NCBI GenBank assembly: GCA_012799725.1
Contig: JAAZKR010000046.1
Location: 1 to 46,385, forward strand
Length of the DNA: 46,385 nucleotides
Source: Oligosphaeraceae bacterium
GTDB taxonomy: Bacteria > Verrucomicrobiota > Lentisphaeria > Oligosphaerales > Oligosphaeraceae
Direction of reading: 5' to 3'
Positions within the stretch are counted from its first letter, which is position 1, and every line of letters begins with the position of its first letter. The notes under the pieces are model-generated. The model saw only the letters and a program-made list of their open reading frames with translations. It was not told where the DNA came from and made no database searches. The position numbers were made by a program, and so were the translations under genes. Below are positions 9,792 through 18,208 of the stretch, piece after piece.

Positions 9792-10280
9792 ATGAGAACA
9801 TACCGTCAATGCAAATCTTTCAGTCTCATTGAATTGCTTTCGGTGATAGGCATCATTGCCATAGTGGCAACTATCATCCTGGGTGGTATGAACTATGCCG
9901 GGAAGCGTGCCGACGAGGCAAAAACAATCTCTCTGATGACTCAACTCGAGATGGCTCTTGACGCCTTCAAGCAAGACCGGGGATACTATCCGCCAATGGC
10001 ATCAGCAGTCACGGTCGAATTTCTTACGGTCAGTAACAAGTTAACTCTGCAACTTGGTGGAGCCTCCGGGCAATACGAATTTGTACACAGCTCCACTCAA
10101 CGCCCGTATCTGGAGCTGGGCTGGGTTACAAATACCGCCCAACCCTACATCGATGCTTGGGGCAATGCATTTCAGTATAGCTGCCCAGGTACGAATAATA
10201 CCGCTTCATATGATCTCTGGTCAGAGGGAGCAAGCAGCTCCGCTGATGATGACATTTGCAACTGGAAACGCCGTCAATAA
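9792..10280 (+). CDS. Type II secretion major pseudopilin, GspG-like
   Basis: FSLIELLSVIGIIAIVATIILGGMNYAGKRADEAKT...DAFKQDRGYYPP...YIDAWGNAFQYSCPGTNNTASYDLWSEGASSSADDDICNW, canonical GspG C-terminal motif. Confidence 0.85.
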   Translation: MRTYRQCKSFSLIELLSVIGIIAIVATIILGGMNYAGKRADEAKTISLMTQLEMALDAFKQDRGYYPPMASAVTVEFLTVSNKLTLQLGGASGQYEFVHSSTQRPYLELGWVTNTAQPYIDAWGNAFQYSCPGTNNTASYDLWSEGASSSADDDICNWKRRQ

Positions 10281-10319
10281 CCCCGAGCTTTGTGATGAAC
10301 TTGGAGAGCTGCCGCCTAG

Positions 10320-10348
10320 ACCCAAAGTTTTCCGTGGAAAACTTGGGT
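10320..10348. other. Intergenic hairpin between the two gspG-like genes
   Basis: ACCCAAaGTTTTCC-gt-GGAAAACTTGGGT, 13-bp stem with one bulged A. Confidence 0.75.
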
Positions 10349-10575
10349 AGACCGACACCATAAGCGTTAAGTTGTTTTCATTTCTTGATCAATCTTCGTA
10401 GAACACGAGTTCTAGCACAAATGGGAGGAGGGAAATGCTCCTAGGCAACGGATTGTGTTCATGGAGAAACAACCTCGAAAAGGTGGCGCCATGAGTAACA
10501 CCAGGTGAAGCAAAGCGGAATCTGGGACATGGCATCCCCACTACCATCAAAGCCTCGGAGAGGCGGCACATAAAG

Positions 10576-10615
10576 GAAGCCCCGCCCAAAAGATAATGCC
10601 TTGTAAAGGCACTAC
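10576..10615 (+). repeat. Dispersed intergenic repeat family A, 3' block only
   Basis: gaagccccgcccaaaagataatgccttgtaaaggcactac vs gaagaccccacccaaagacagtgccttgtaaaggtactac at 38938-38978; contains GCCTT-gta-AAGGC stem-loop. Confidence 0.75.
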
Positions 10616-10691
10616 TCACAGGCAACTGGCCATACGCTACATCAAACTGATTTTTGTGATGCATCTTCCATCTAACAAGGAGATAAGTTTT

Positions 10692-11345
10692 ATGCGTTCA
10701 TTTAGATTCACTTTAGTTGAGCTGCTGATCGTTATCGGCATTATCGCCATCCTTGCCGGCATATTGCTGCCGGTAGTCAGCGGAGCGGCAAAACGCGCCG
10801 ACATGACCAAGGCAAAAGCCGAAATCACTACCCTCATTAATGCCATCAAGCAATTTGAAAGTACATACGGGCATCTGCCGCTACCAAATGGATATACGGG
10901 AACCGCAGCCCTTACTGACGTGGAATATAAAGATTTCATTCTCATGCTGCAGGCGGAAAAAAACTCTAGCGGCAACTATGATTATGCTTCCTATAACAAT
11001 TCTAATCCTAATACCCGGAAAACCCGTTTTTTAGATGTCGTAGGCAATACGCCAGGACAATTCATGGACCCATGGGGTGGAAACTACTTGGTCTATATGG
11101 ATCATAATTACGATGGTAAAATAGATGCTGGCACCATTGCGTCAGGCGACAAAATCGAAAACGGCAGTACCGGTGGCAGTTCTCCTACATTGACACATTT
11201 TGACGGCGAACTGTACTATAGCATCATCATTTGGTCCAAGGGTGCTGATGATGGCAGCTCGGTCAAAGCTGTTCGCAACGACAACGTTTACTCTTTCCCG
11301 GTGGTCTGGGATCGAGGCAGCAATTCTTATACAATCACTCAATAA
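10692..11345 (+). CDS. Second GspG-like prepilin protein
   Basis: ORF 10596..11345 with probable start [38 protein letters not shown] at 10692; FMDPWGGNYLVYMDHNYDG and IIIWSKGADDG C-terminal motifs. Confidence 0.82.
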   Translation: MRSFRFTLVELLIVIGIIAILAGILLPVVSGAAKRADMTKAKAEITTLINAIKQFESTYGHLPLPNGYTGTAALTDVEYKDFILMLQAEKNSSGNYDYASYNNSNPNTRKTRFLDVVGNTPGQFMDPWGGNYLVYMDHNYDGKIDAGTIASGDKIENGSTGGSSPTLTHFDGELYYSIIIWSKGADDGSSVKAVRNDNVYSFPVVWDRGSNSYTITQ

Positions 11346-11366
11346 TTCATAGAGAGGACACATGCC

Positions 11367-12014
11367 ATGAAACGTCAATTTACCTTAGTTGAGCTGCTGG
11401 TAGTGATCGGCATTATCGCCATACTGGGTGCCCTGCTCCTGCCAGTGTTGAGCAAATCACGTGACAAGGCCATCCAAGCCGAATGTGCCAATAACATGAA
11501 GCAATTAGCTTTAGCGGAAGCCGCATACGCAGCCGACAACGATAATTTGTTTTTGGGCGGTGTGCCCGACACGATCTCCAAAAGCTGGGTCGCCGCCTTA
11601 TATAGCTATGTTAACGAACCCAAGGTCTTTGTTTGTGACGCCGATGAATATGACGACAAAACTGAAGATTACGGAGATCATGGCGGCGTACTTACGGTCA
11701 GCTATTTAAACAATGCCGGTTTGCCGGCGAACAAAAAACGCTATATTGCGGAACGCCCGGCAGCAATAGCAACTTACGGTCCAAGGATGCATGAAGTGTC
11801 TGACAACCTGTCAACTTGGCCTAATGGCTATGCGGCAGAAGGCACAATGAAATGGAAATATTTTGATGATTTCGATAACGATACTTGTCGACACGATCAA
11901 GTATCCAACTTCGCTTTTCTTGATGGGCACGTAGCAAGCCAAACCGTTGAAATCTTCAAAGCCAATAACAGCGACTCAGACCTAACAAAGCGTACTTGGG
12001 CAAAGCTTAATTAA
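11367..12014 (+). CDS. Prepilin-type protein with H-X9-DG-like C-terminus
   Basis: [55 protein letters not shown]...[16 protein letters not shown]. Confidence 0.82.
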   Translation: MKRQFTLVELLVVIGIIAILGALLLPVLSKSRDKAIQAECANNMKQLALAEAAYAADNDNLFLGGVPDTISKSWVAALYSYVNEPKVFVCDADEYDDKTEDYGDHGGVLTVSYLNNAGLPANKKRYIAERPAAIATYGPRMHEVSDNLSTWPNGYAAEGTMKWKYFDDFDNDTCRHDQVSNFAFLDGHVASQTVEIFKANNSDSDLTKRTWAKLN

Positions 12015-12163
12015 CCCCGCCCAAAACCCCACGTTGCTTTTTTGACCTGTGCATCACTTGAGACGGAACACTTGGCGCAAACCAATGACTGCAAACCGTT
12101 TTTAACCACGGGAAACACCGAAAACTTAGTGTGGGCTATGCTCACAACCCAGTTGAGAAATTC

Positions 12164-12197
12164 AATCCGCAGATTTACGCAGATTAGCTCAGATTTT
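12164..12197 (-). repeat. Dispersed ATCTGCG word repeat (family B), inverted
   Basis: atccgcagatttacgcagattagctcagatttt. Confidence 0.7.
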
Positions 12198-12373
12198 CCA
12201 GGGCGCAGACTTCTCAGGGGAAAGGCAGATTTTTAAAGTGCGCCCTAAGAAATCTGCGGCATCTATATGTTGTATTTCAGCCTAAAAGATGTTCAGCCTA
12301 AGTTCATTGCGCTGTAAGTGCCCCCTCATGCCTGGCCCCACTGGGGATCAACTATGCCTTTTTACTTCTTATA

Positions 12374-13474
12374 ATGTCAGCTACCAATATATATTTATTC
12401 AGCGGCAATGATGCCAGCCGCATAAGCTCGGAGGCCGAAAAACTGGTCTTGCAGCTTGTCGGCCCGGAGCCAGACCCTTTTTCCTGTGATATCATACAGG
12501 AAAGCGAAGGTGGTACTTCCACCCAGGAGCTCCTGCGCCGACTTTTGCGTTCGCTGGACTCACCATCCTTCATGGGCGGCCAAAAACTGGTCTGGCTAAA
12601 GAATTACGGTGATTTTGGCTCAGAACCTGCTGCCTCCGCCAAGAGCAAAAAGGGTACGGAAGACCCCATGCGCGAACTGGCACGACGCATACAGGAAGGA
12701 CTGCCCGCCGATGTGATTCTTGTAATGAATGGCCCGGGCATAGATAGACGCAAAGCACTGGCTAAAGCCTGCGACGAAAAAGGCGAAGTGCGCATCTATA
12801 ACGTACCTGACTTAAGCCGGAGTGGCGGCCTGGCTGAAATGGGGCGCATCATACGGGAAAACGCAGCCGAAAAAGGTCTCAAATTGAGCCGTGGTGCCGA
12901 AGATGCCTTGCTGGAAGCCCTGGGAGGAGATACCTCCCTGCTGGATGGCGAATTGGAAAAAATACGCTGCTATATGGGCGATGACACTCAGGCAGTCAGC
13001 CGGGAAACCGTGCAGGAGCTTTGCGCCGGTCAGGCAGAAAAGCAGGTCTGGGCCCTGAGTGACGCCCTGGGCAAACAAAGCCTGAACGAGGCTCTGACAA
13101 CCAGCGCCAATATTATCGCGCTTAGTAGAAACCCGGACAGTAGTGCGCGTGGCCTGATCTACAATGGTGTCACTTTCTTCAGGGAAGCGCTGAAAATGCG
13201 GCTGTTCATGGCAGAACGCAATCTGCGTGACGCTAATGCAGTGAAATACCTGTTGGAAAGCAATCCGGAACTGCGTAAGAATGCCGACAGGGGCGACGTA
13301 GAGTCTATGCATCCCTATCGTGCCATGGTAGTCGCCGGGCATGCGCTAAAATATACGCCGTCTCAGATGATAAAGGCAATGCGCATCCTGCGTGATGCGC
13401 TTTGGCAATGTAGCAGCTCAAAAATTACACCGCAACAGGCTCTGGAAAATGCTATATTAAGCATATTGAATTAG
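12374..13474 (+). CDS. holA: DNA polymerase III subunit delta
   Basis: NIYLFSGNDASRISSEAEKLV...LDSPSFMGGQKLVWLKN...AEDALLEALGGDTSLLDGELEKIRCYMGD...VWALSDALGKQSLNEAL, HolA organisation. Confidence 0.85.
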   Translation: MSATNIYLFSGNDASRISSEAEKLVLQLVGPEPDPFSCDIIQESEGGTSTQELLRRLLRSLDSPSFMGGQKLVWLKNYGDFGSEPAASAKSKKGTEDPMRELARRIQEGLPADVILVMNGPGIDRRKALAKACDEKGEVRIYNVPDLSRSGGLAEMGRIIRENAAEKGLKLSRGAEDALLEALGGDTSLLDGELEKIRCYMGDDTQAVSRETVQELCAGQAEKQVWALSDALGKQSLNEALTTSANIIALSRNPDSSARGLIYNGVTFFREALKMRLFMAERNLRDANAVKYLLESNPELRKNADRGDVESMHPYRAMVVAGHALKYTPSQMIKAMRILRDALWQCSSSKITPQQALENAILSILN

Positions 13475-13500
13475 CAACGAGCTACTGCTGCGCGTTATAA

Positions 13501-13536
13501 AAATCTGCGCTCATCTGCGTAATCTGTGGATAAAAC
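13501..13536 (+). repeat. Dispersed ATCTGCG word repeat (family B)
   Basis: aaatctgcgctcatctgcgtaatctgtggataaaac. Confidence 0.75.
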
Positions 13537-13578
13537 AAATTAAAATCTTTCCGAAAAAACTTAGAAGATAGTAATAAT

Positions 13579-14295
13579 ATGGCTTTTCAAGAACTCACAT
13601 TAGCTCAGGCCTCCAAGCTGTTAGGCTGCAAGCCCGAATTTCTCCGTCAGCAGGCCACTCAGCATGGTTTGCCGCACCGCATGCAGGGTGATGAGATGCT
13701 TTTCGACCAGGAAGAGCTGCTCAATTGGAGTTCCGTGCATCTACTTGAGGCCAGACAGGAGCACAAGCAGGAGAAAATACTGTGTGATACCGCACAGCCT
13801 GCCTGTCTATTACCCAGCTGCTACTGCCAGCTAGCCTGTGTTAGTACCAGCCTGCCGGGGCGCAGCAAAAGCGCCATACTGAAACATCTCACCGAATTGG
13901 CGGCACAAAGCGGCTTTCTTTACGACCAAAGCGAATTTCTGGAGTCGCTGCGGCAGCGCGAAGAACAGGCTTCTACCGCACTGCCCGGCGGCGTTGCCTT
14001 TGTACACCCATGCAGCCGCGATGAATTTCTTTTCGAGGAATCTTTTATCTGCCTGGCCAAATCGGAGCAGCCTATATATTTCGGCGAAGCCGACGGCAAA
14101 ACCAGCGATATCTTCTTTGTTATCGCTTGTCGAGATGAACTGCACCTGCCCATATTGGGCTGCCTGGGACGCCTGGTCAGTGAAGGCGATCTGCTTGAAC
14201 AACTGCGAGAGGCAGAAAGCGCTGAAGAAATGCTGCAAGCACTCAAAAATGCCGAAAATAGCCCGGCATGCAAAAAATGCCGAAAAAATTGCTAA
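13579..14295 (+). CDS. Excisionase/MerR-like HTH protein fused to a PTS EIIA (PtsN-like) domain
   Basis: N-term LTLAQASKLLGCKPEFLRQQATQHGLPHRMQGDEMLFDQEELLNWS; C-term KSAILKHLTELAAQSGFLYDQSEFLESLRQREEQASTALPGGVAFVHPCSR...ISEGDLLEQLREAESAEEMLQAL-type EIIA pattern with putative phospho-His in GGVAFVHP. Confidence 0.7.
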   Translation: MAFQELTLAQASKLLGCKPEFLRQQATQHGLPHRMQGDEMLFDQEELLNWSSVHLLEARQEHKQEKILCDTAQPACLLPSCYCQLACVSTSLPGRSKSAILKHLTELAAQSGFLYDQSEFLESLRQREEQASTALPGGVAFVHPCSRDEFLFEESFICLAKSEQPIYFGEADGKTSDIFFVIACRDELHLPILGCLGRLVSEGDLLEQLREAESAEEMLQALKNAENSPACKKCRKNC

Positions 14296-14323
14296 TAGAA
14301 AAACCGTATGAAAAACACAGCCA

Positions 14324-14391
14324 GCCGCCTTGGCGTTCTTGGCGTCTTGGCGCTTAGTCCTGCTTCATTGAACTGCCAAGAGCGCCAAGTA
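14324..14391. repeat. TTGGCG-type inverted repeat, copy 1
   Basis: gccgccttggcgttcttggcgtcttggcg ... actgccaagagcgccaag, with tgcttcatt spacer; same word and spacer as 23491-23573 (spacer inverted). Confidence 0.75.
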
Positions 14392-14420
14392 TAGAAGAAA
14401 ATAGCCAAAGTTAAAATTCT

Positions 14421-15587
14421 GTGCCGGCCAGGCACGACACCCATTCACACTTTCCAATGCCTGTGTCCCCCATTAATATCCGGCCCGATGTGCTACATGT
14501 CTGCGAGGCCTGTGCCGGCGGCGTACGGCGGCATCTGGAGCTGGTTTTGCCTGCCCTGCACAAACGCGGGCTCAAACAAGGCTTGTTTGCATTTTCGGCA
14601 CGGGCTGACAGCGATTTTATGCTCTTGTTAGAGCAGCTGCAAGACTTGGATTGTGCTGTAGATTACCTGGACCTGCACCCCGCATTGAGCTTGTCCGGGT
14701 TATTCAATGCAGCCCGGTGCTTGCAAGCCATGATCGATGAGTTGCAGCCACGCACCCTGCATCTGCATTCCGGCTGGGCCGGAATTTTGGGACGCTTACC
14801 CTTATTTGGCATTAGACATAAATGCAAGTTATATGCGCCACACGCCTTTGGCTGGCAGAGCAAAAGCCTCTGGGCCAGCCTGCTAAAACCCAGGCTGGAA
14901 AAATATTTAAGCCGGCATACCCAAGCCTATATCCTGGTAGGCCAGGAAGAACTGCGCGAAGCTGCATCGCTAGGCATAAATAACGACAAACTCTTTCTGG
15001 CTGAAAATGGCTTGCCGGCAGACTTCGCTGCCAGCCTCTGGCGGCGTCAAAAAGCGAGACAGGCGCTAGCCATCCCTGAAGATGAATGCGCCGTATTGAT
15101 TCCCTGCCGCCTGGCCTGGCAAAAGGGGCTGGACCTGCTGTTGCCAGCCCTGGCACAAAACAATATGACGGAACTTGAACTGAATTTCCATATCTGTGGC
15201 GATGGCCCGGAAAAAGACGCACTGGCAAAACTGGCAAAGAAGCTGAATCTGCAAGAAAAAATCCACTTTCGTGGAAACCTGCCTGGACTATGGCAAAAAC
15301 TGCGTGCTTTTGACGGCGCCATACTGCCGTCACGCTACGAAGGACGTTCATACGCACTGCTGGAATGCATGGCCGCAAAAATGCCGTTGCTGTGCAGCGA
15401 TATACCGGCAAATATGCTGAGCGCAGAGGTGCTGAGTTTCAAAGCCGGCGACCAGGAATCGCTAGGCCGAGGCCTGACTGAACTGCAAAGCAAGCTCGGT
15501 CAGGTGATAAACTACGAGCCCCAAACAAGCCTGGAAGAGCAAACCGAGCAGCTGATCTCAGCGTATGAGACGGCAGCAGGTACATAG
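14421..15587 (+). CDS. Glycosyltransferase family 4
   Basis: VLHVCEACAGGVRRHLELVLPAL; LIPCRLAWQKGLDLLLPAL; FHICGDGPEKDALAKLAKKLNLQEKIHFRGNLPGL; GAILPSRYEGRSYALLECMAAKMPLL. Confidence 0.85.
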   Translation: MPARHDTHSHFPMPVSPINIRPDVLHVCEACAGGVRRHLELVLPALHKRGLKQGLFAFSARADSDFMLLLEQLQDLDCAVDYLDLHPALSLSGLFNAARCLQAMIDELQPRTLHLHSGWAGILGRLPLFGIRHKCKLYAPHAFGWQSKSLWASLLKPRLEKYLSRHTQAYILVGQEELREAASLGINNDKLFLAENGLPADFAASLWRRQKARQALAIPEDECAVLIPCRLAWQKGLDLLLPALAQNNMTELELNFHICGDGPEKDALAKLAKKLNLQEKIHFRGNLPGLWQKLRAFDGAILPSRYEGRSYALLECMAAKMPLLCSDIPANMLSAEVLSFKAGDQESLGRGLTELQSKLGQVINYEPQTSLEEQTEQLISAYETAAGT

Positions 15588-15834
15588 CCCCGCCCAAAAA
15601 GGGTTCCGAGCGCATTTTTCCCGCAGATTATGCAAATTACACAGGTGAATACGGATTTCTGTGTCTTTCGTGCTAAAAAATCCCTGTCACCCGGGTTCAC
15701 GCCGATGCCTTATGGACACAAAAATTTTCGGGGCTTTTTTTGCGTTAGTCTGCGTCACCTGCAGACGAATAAGACCTATATTAATATACGAAAACAACGA
15801 ACCGCAACGACGTGGTGGATGATAACGACAGACT

Positions 15835-17535
15835 ATGACAGAACAGTGGGTTATGGAAAAAAAGACACCTTATCAGGTATTGGTCAGTGGACATCGTAAT
15901 CCGGATATTGACAGTTTGGTGTCGGCAGTGGCAGTCGCTGAATTGCGGCGACGACAAGGCCAGACGAACATAACGGCGCTATGCCCTGGAGTCTTGCCGG
16001 AGCGGGCGCGACATTTGTTCAAGCGTTTTGGCATCGAGCCGCCGCAGAGCCGTAACGACGTCTACACTCGAGTGCGGGATATTATGACACCGGCCACGCC
16101 GATCAGCGCTGGCACGACCCTGTTTGACGCCGTTGGCAAACTCCGCGAGTCAAGCCGACATCAACTGCCGGTTGTCGCCGAGGATGGTCGATTCTTGGGC
16201 ATGCTCAGCGGCCTGGCGCTGCTCTCAAACTTGCTGGATATTGGCAACGACGCCGGCCGAGGCCTGACCGGACGCCGCATCCATAGCTCCATCCAGCTGA
16301 TCCAGCAGGTCCTGGAAGCTGAGGTGCTTACAGCTGACGACGCCGACAAAACGCAGGACTTCCAAGTTTATGTCGCAGCCATGAATCTGGACAGCTTTAC
16401 CGAGCATCTGCCGAACACAGCCAACCACGAACTGGCAGTCATCGTCGGCGACCGGCCGGAAATCCATTTGCGGGTGCTGCACCGGCGGATGCGCTTGATG
16501 ATCGTAACGGGCAATCGTCCGGTGGATCCGTTGATTGTCGAAGCGGCGGCACGCGATAAGGTGTCCATATTGCTAACGAGTTTTGATTCGGCGACGGTGA
16601 TCCGGCGGCTGAAATTCAGCGTGCCGGTCGAATTCAGCCGTTTTCCAGAGAACCAGTTGTGTTTGTCGCCGCGTGATCGCCTGCGCGATGTGCGCAACCA
16701 TGTGTTGAACAGCGTTGATGATTTGGTGCCGGTGGTGGACGAGGTGGGTATGTTGAGAGGCGTGGTGCTGAAGAACGCCTTTGATCAGCCGCCGCCTTTC
16801 CGCATGATTTTGGTTGACCACAATGAAATTGAACAGAGCCTGCCGGGTGTCGAAGAAATACCGGTGATTGAGGTAGTTGATCACCACCGTATCGGCATGC
16901 CGCCGACAGCGGCGCCAATACGCTTCACGGCTGATGTGGTGGGCAGCACTTGCACCTTGGTGGCGATGATGTTCCGCAGTGCCGGCGAGAGTCTGTCAGC
17001 GGGACTGGCGGGACTGCTGTTGGGCGGAATTATCTCCGACACACTGCTGCTGCGCTCACCCACGACTGCCGACCTCGACCGGCGCATGTGCGAATGGCTG
17101 ACCAAAATCGCCGGCGTACAGCCCGAGGAGTTAATGGATGAACTGCTGCGGATTGATTCACCCCTGGCCGCCAAGCCCGCGCATGATGTCATCCATGGCG
17201 ACCGCAAAGACTACAGCGATGGTCGTTTCCGCTTCTCCTTGGCGCAAGTGGAAGAGAGCAACATGGAACTGCTGCGACAGCGACGGGACGAGTTGCTGAC
17301 TGAGATGAAGAAGCTCCTTGACGAAGAGCAGCTCGACTTTGTCGGCCTGCTGGTGACAGACGCGGTACGGGAGACATCCGAACTGCTGATCATCGGTTGT
17401 GGAGAGCTGATTCGCAATCTGCCCTATGCGGCGGTAGCTGAGAATCTCTTTGTGCTGCCGGGCGTTCTCAGCCGCAAAAAGCAACTTTTGCCACAGATAC
17501 TGGCCATTACGGCGGTTCTGCAAGACCAGCGCTGA
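15835..17535 (+). CDS. Manganese-dependent inorganic pyrophosphatase (family II) with CBS/DRTGG regulatory insert
   Basis: DHH motifs GHRNPDIDS, LVDHNEIEQS, VVDHHRIG; two CBS-like halves (RDIMTPATPISAG...QLPVVAEDGRFLGMLSG; SPRDRLRDVRNHVLN...LVPVVDEVGMLRGVVLK) flanking a DRTGG-like segment; DHHA2 domain at C-terminus. Probable start MEKKTPYQ. Confidence 0.88.
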   Translation: MTEQWVMEKKTPYQVLVSGHRNPDIDSLVSAVAVAELRRRQGQTNITALCPGVLPERARHLFKRFGIEPPQSRNDVYTRVRDIMTPATPISAGTTLFDAVGKLRESSRHQLPVVAEDGRFLGMLSGLALLSNLLDIGNDAGRGLTGRRIHSSIQLIQQVLEAEVLTADDADKTQDFQVYVAAMNLDSFTEHLPNTANHELAVIVGDRPEIHLRVLHRRMRLMIVTGNRPVDPLIVEAAARDKVSILLTSFDSATVIRRLKFSVPVEFSRFPENQLCLSPRDRLRDVRNHVLNSVDDLVPVVDEVGMLRGVVLKNAFDQPPPFRMILVDHNEIEQSLPGVEEIPVIEVVDHHRIGMPPTAAPIRFTADVVGSTCTLVAMMFRSAGESLSAGLAGLLLGGIISDTLLLRSPTTADLDRRMCEWLTKIAGVQPEELMDELLRIDSPLAAKPAHDVIHGDRKDYSDGRFRFSLAQVEESNMELLRQRRDELLTEMKKLLDEEQLDFVGLLVTDAVRETSELLIIGCGELIRNLPYAAVAENLFVLPGVLSRKKQLLPQILAITAVLQDQR

Positions 17536-17595
17536 AAAAGGCTGCGGAGGAGCCTCACACGAATGTGCGAAGACAAAATATAAGAGCGGCCTATG

Positions 17596-17628
17596 AAAAT
17601 CCGCGCAATCTGCGGATTCTGCGGATTC
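17596..17628 (+). repeat. Dispersed ATCTGCG word repeat (family B)
   Basis: aaaatccgcgcaatctgcggattctgcggattc. Confidence 0.65.
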
Positions 17629-17753
17629 ATACTTGATTCCTTGTTGTTGGCCTCGGCTACGTCCTTCGACTTTGGCGTCATGTTATTCATTCGCAATTTA
17701 TGTCTTCCGTATTATATTATTGGTTTGATTGCAGTTCACCTTGAGGTCATTAC

Positions 17754-17963
17754 ATGAACGAAGAATATCTTTCCAGTGCCCGTGCCAAGGTACGTGATGT
17801 ACGCCTTTTCATCAACGGCGTCGCCAAGCGCGCCAGTCAGCTTTCCAAAGGCAACCGCCGCTTAGTGCCCACCTTGCCGGATGATGATCGTTCCAACCTG
17901 GACATCGCCCTACTCGAGGTCGCAGAAGGCAAGGTCATCATCAAGGCCGAAGACGAAAAATAA
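17754..17963 (+). CDS. rpoZ: DNA-directed RNA polymerase subunit omega (RpoZ-like)
   Basis: MNEEYLSSARAKVRDVRLFINGVAKRASQLSKGNRRLVPTLPDDDRSNLDIALLEVAEGKVIIK, the omega pattern (N-x-R-a-x-L...alrEiaeGKi). Confidence 0.7.
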   Translation: MNEEYLSSARAKVRDVRLFINGVAKRASQLSKGNRRLVPTLPDDDRSNLDIALLEVAEGKVIIKAEDEK

Positions 17964-18089
17964 GGATTCGCACAAGCTCAGAGCTTTAGCGCAACCAGCT
18001 CGATTTATATTTTGGAGCAAAGATTTGAAGTCTTATATGCTTCAGGCACAGCTAGCTTGAATGCCGGGCTGTTGCATTTATGGTCTTTC

Positions 18090-18120
18090 ACCTGGCCAAA
18101 GAAGCCAGGTTTTTCTTTTT
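18090..18120 (+). terminator. Rho-independent terminator downstream of rpoZ-like gene
   Basis: ACCTGGC-caaagaa-GCCAGGT followed by TTTTCTTTTT. Confidence 0.88.
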
Positions 18121-18208
18121 GTGTGTAATTTTCGGGTAGCCGGCCCGAGCCGTCTTTTTTATCAATTTTGCTCGAGCGGATTATTACCGCTATGCCTTTC
18201 CCTGTTTT

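Noticed and set aside
10281-10691. Group II intron or IS remnant
   Set aside because: No domain V motif, reverse transcriptase or transposase coding trace could be recognised.
14324-14391. CRISPR-like array from repeated TTGGCG words
   Set aside because: No regular repeat-spacer periodicity, spacers of a few bp, and no cas genes; it is an inverted-repeat element.
17964-18089. Small RNA gene between rpoZ-like CDS and its terminator
   Set aside because: Could simply be a 3'UTR; no known ncRNA consensus recognised.
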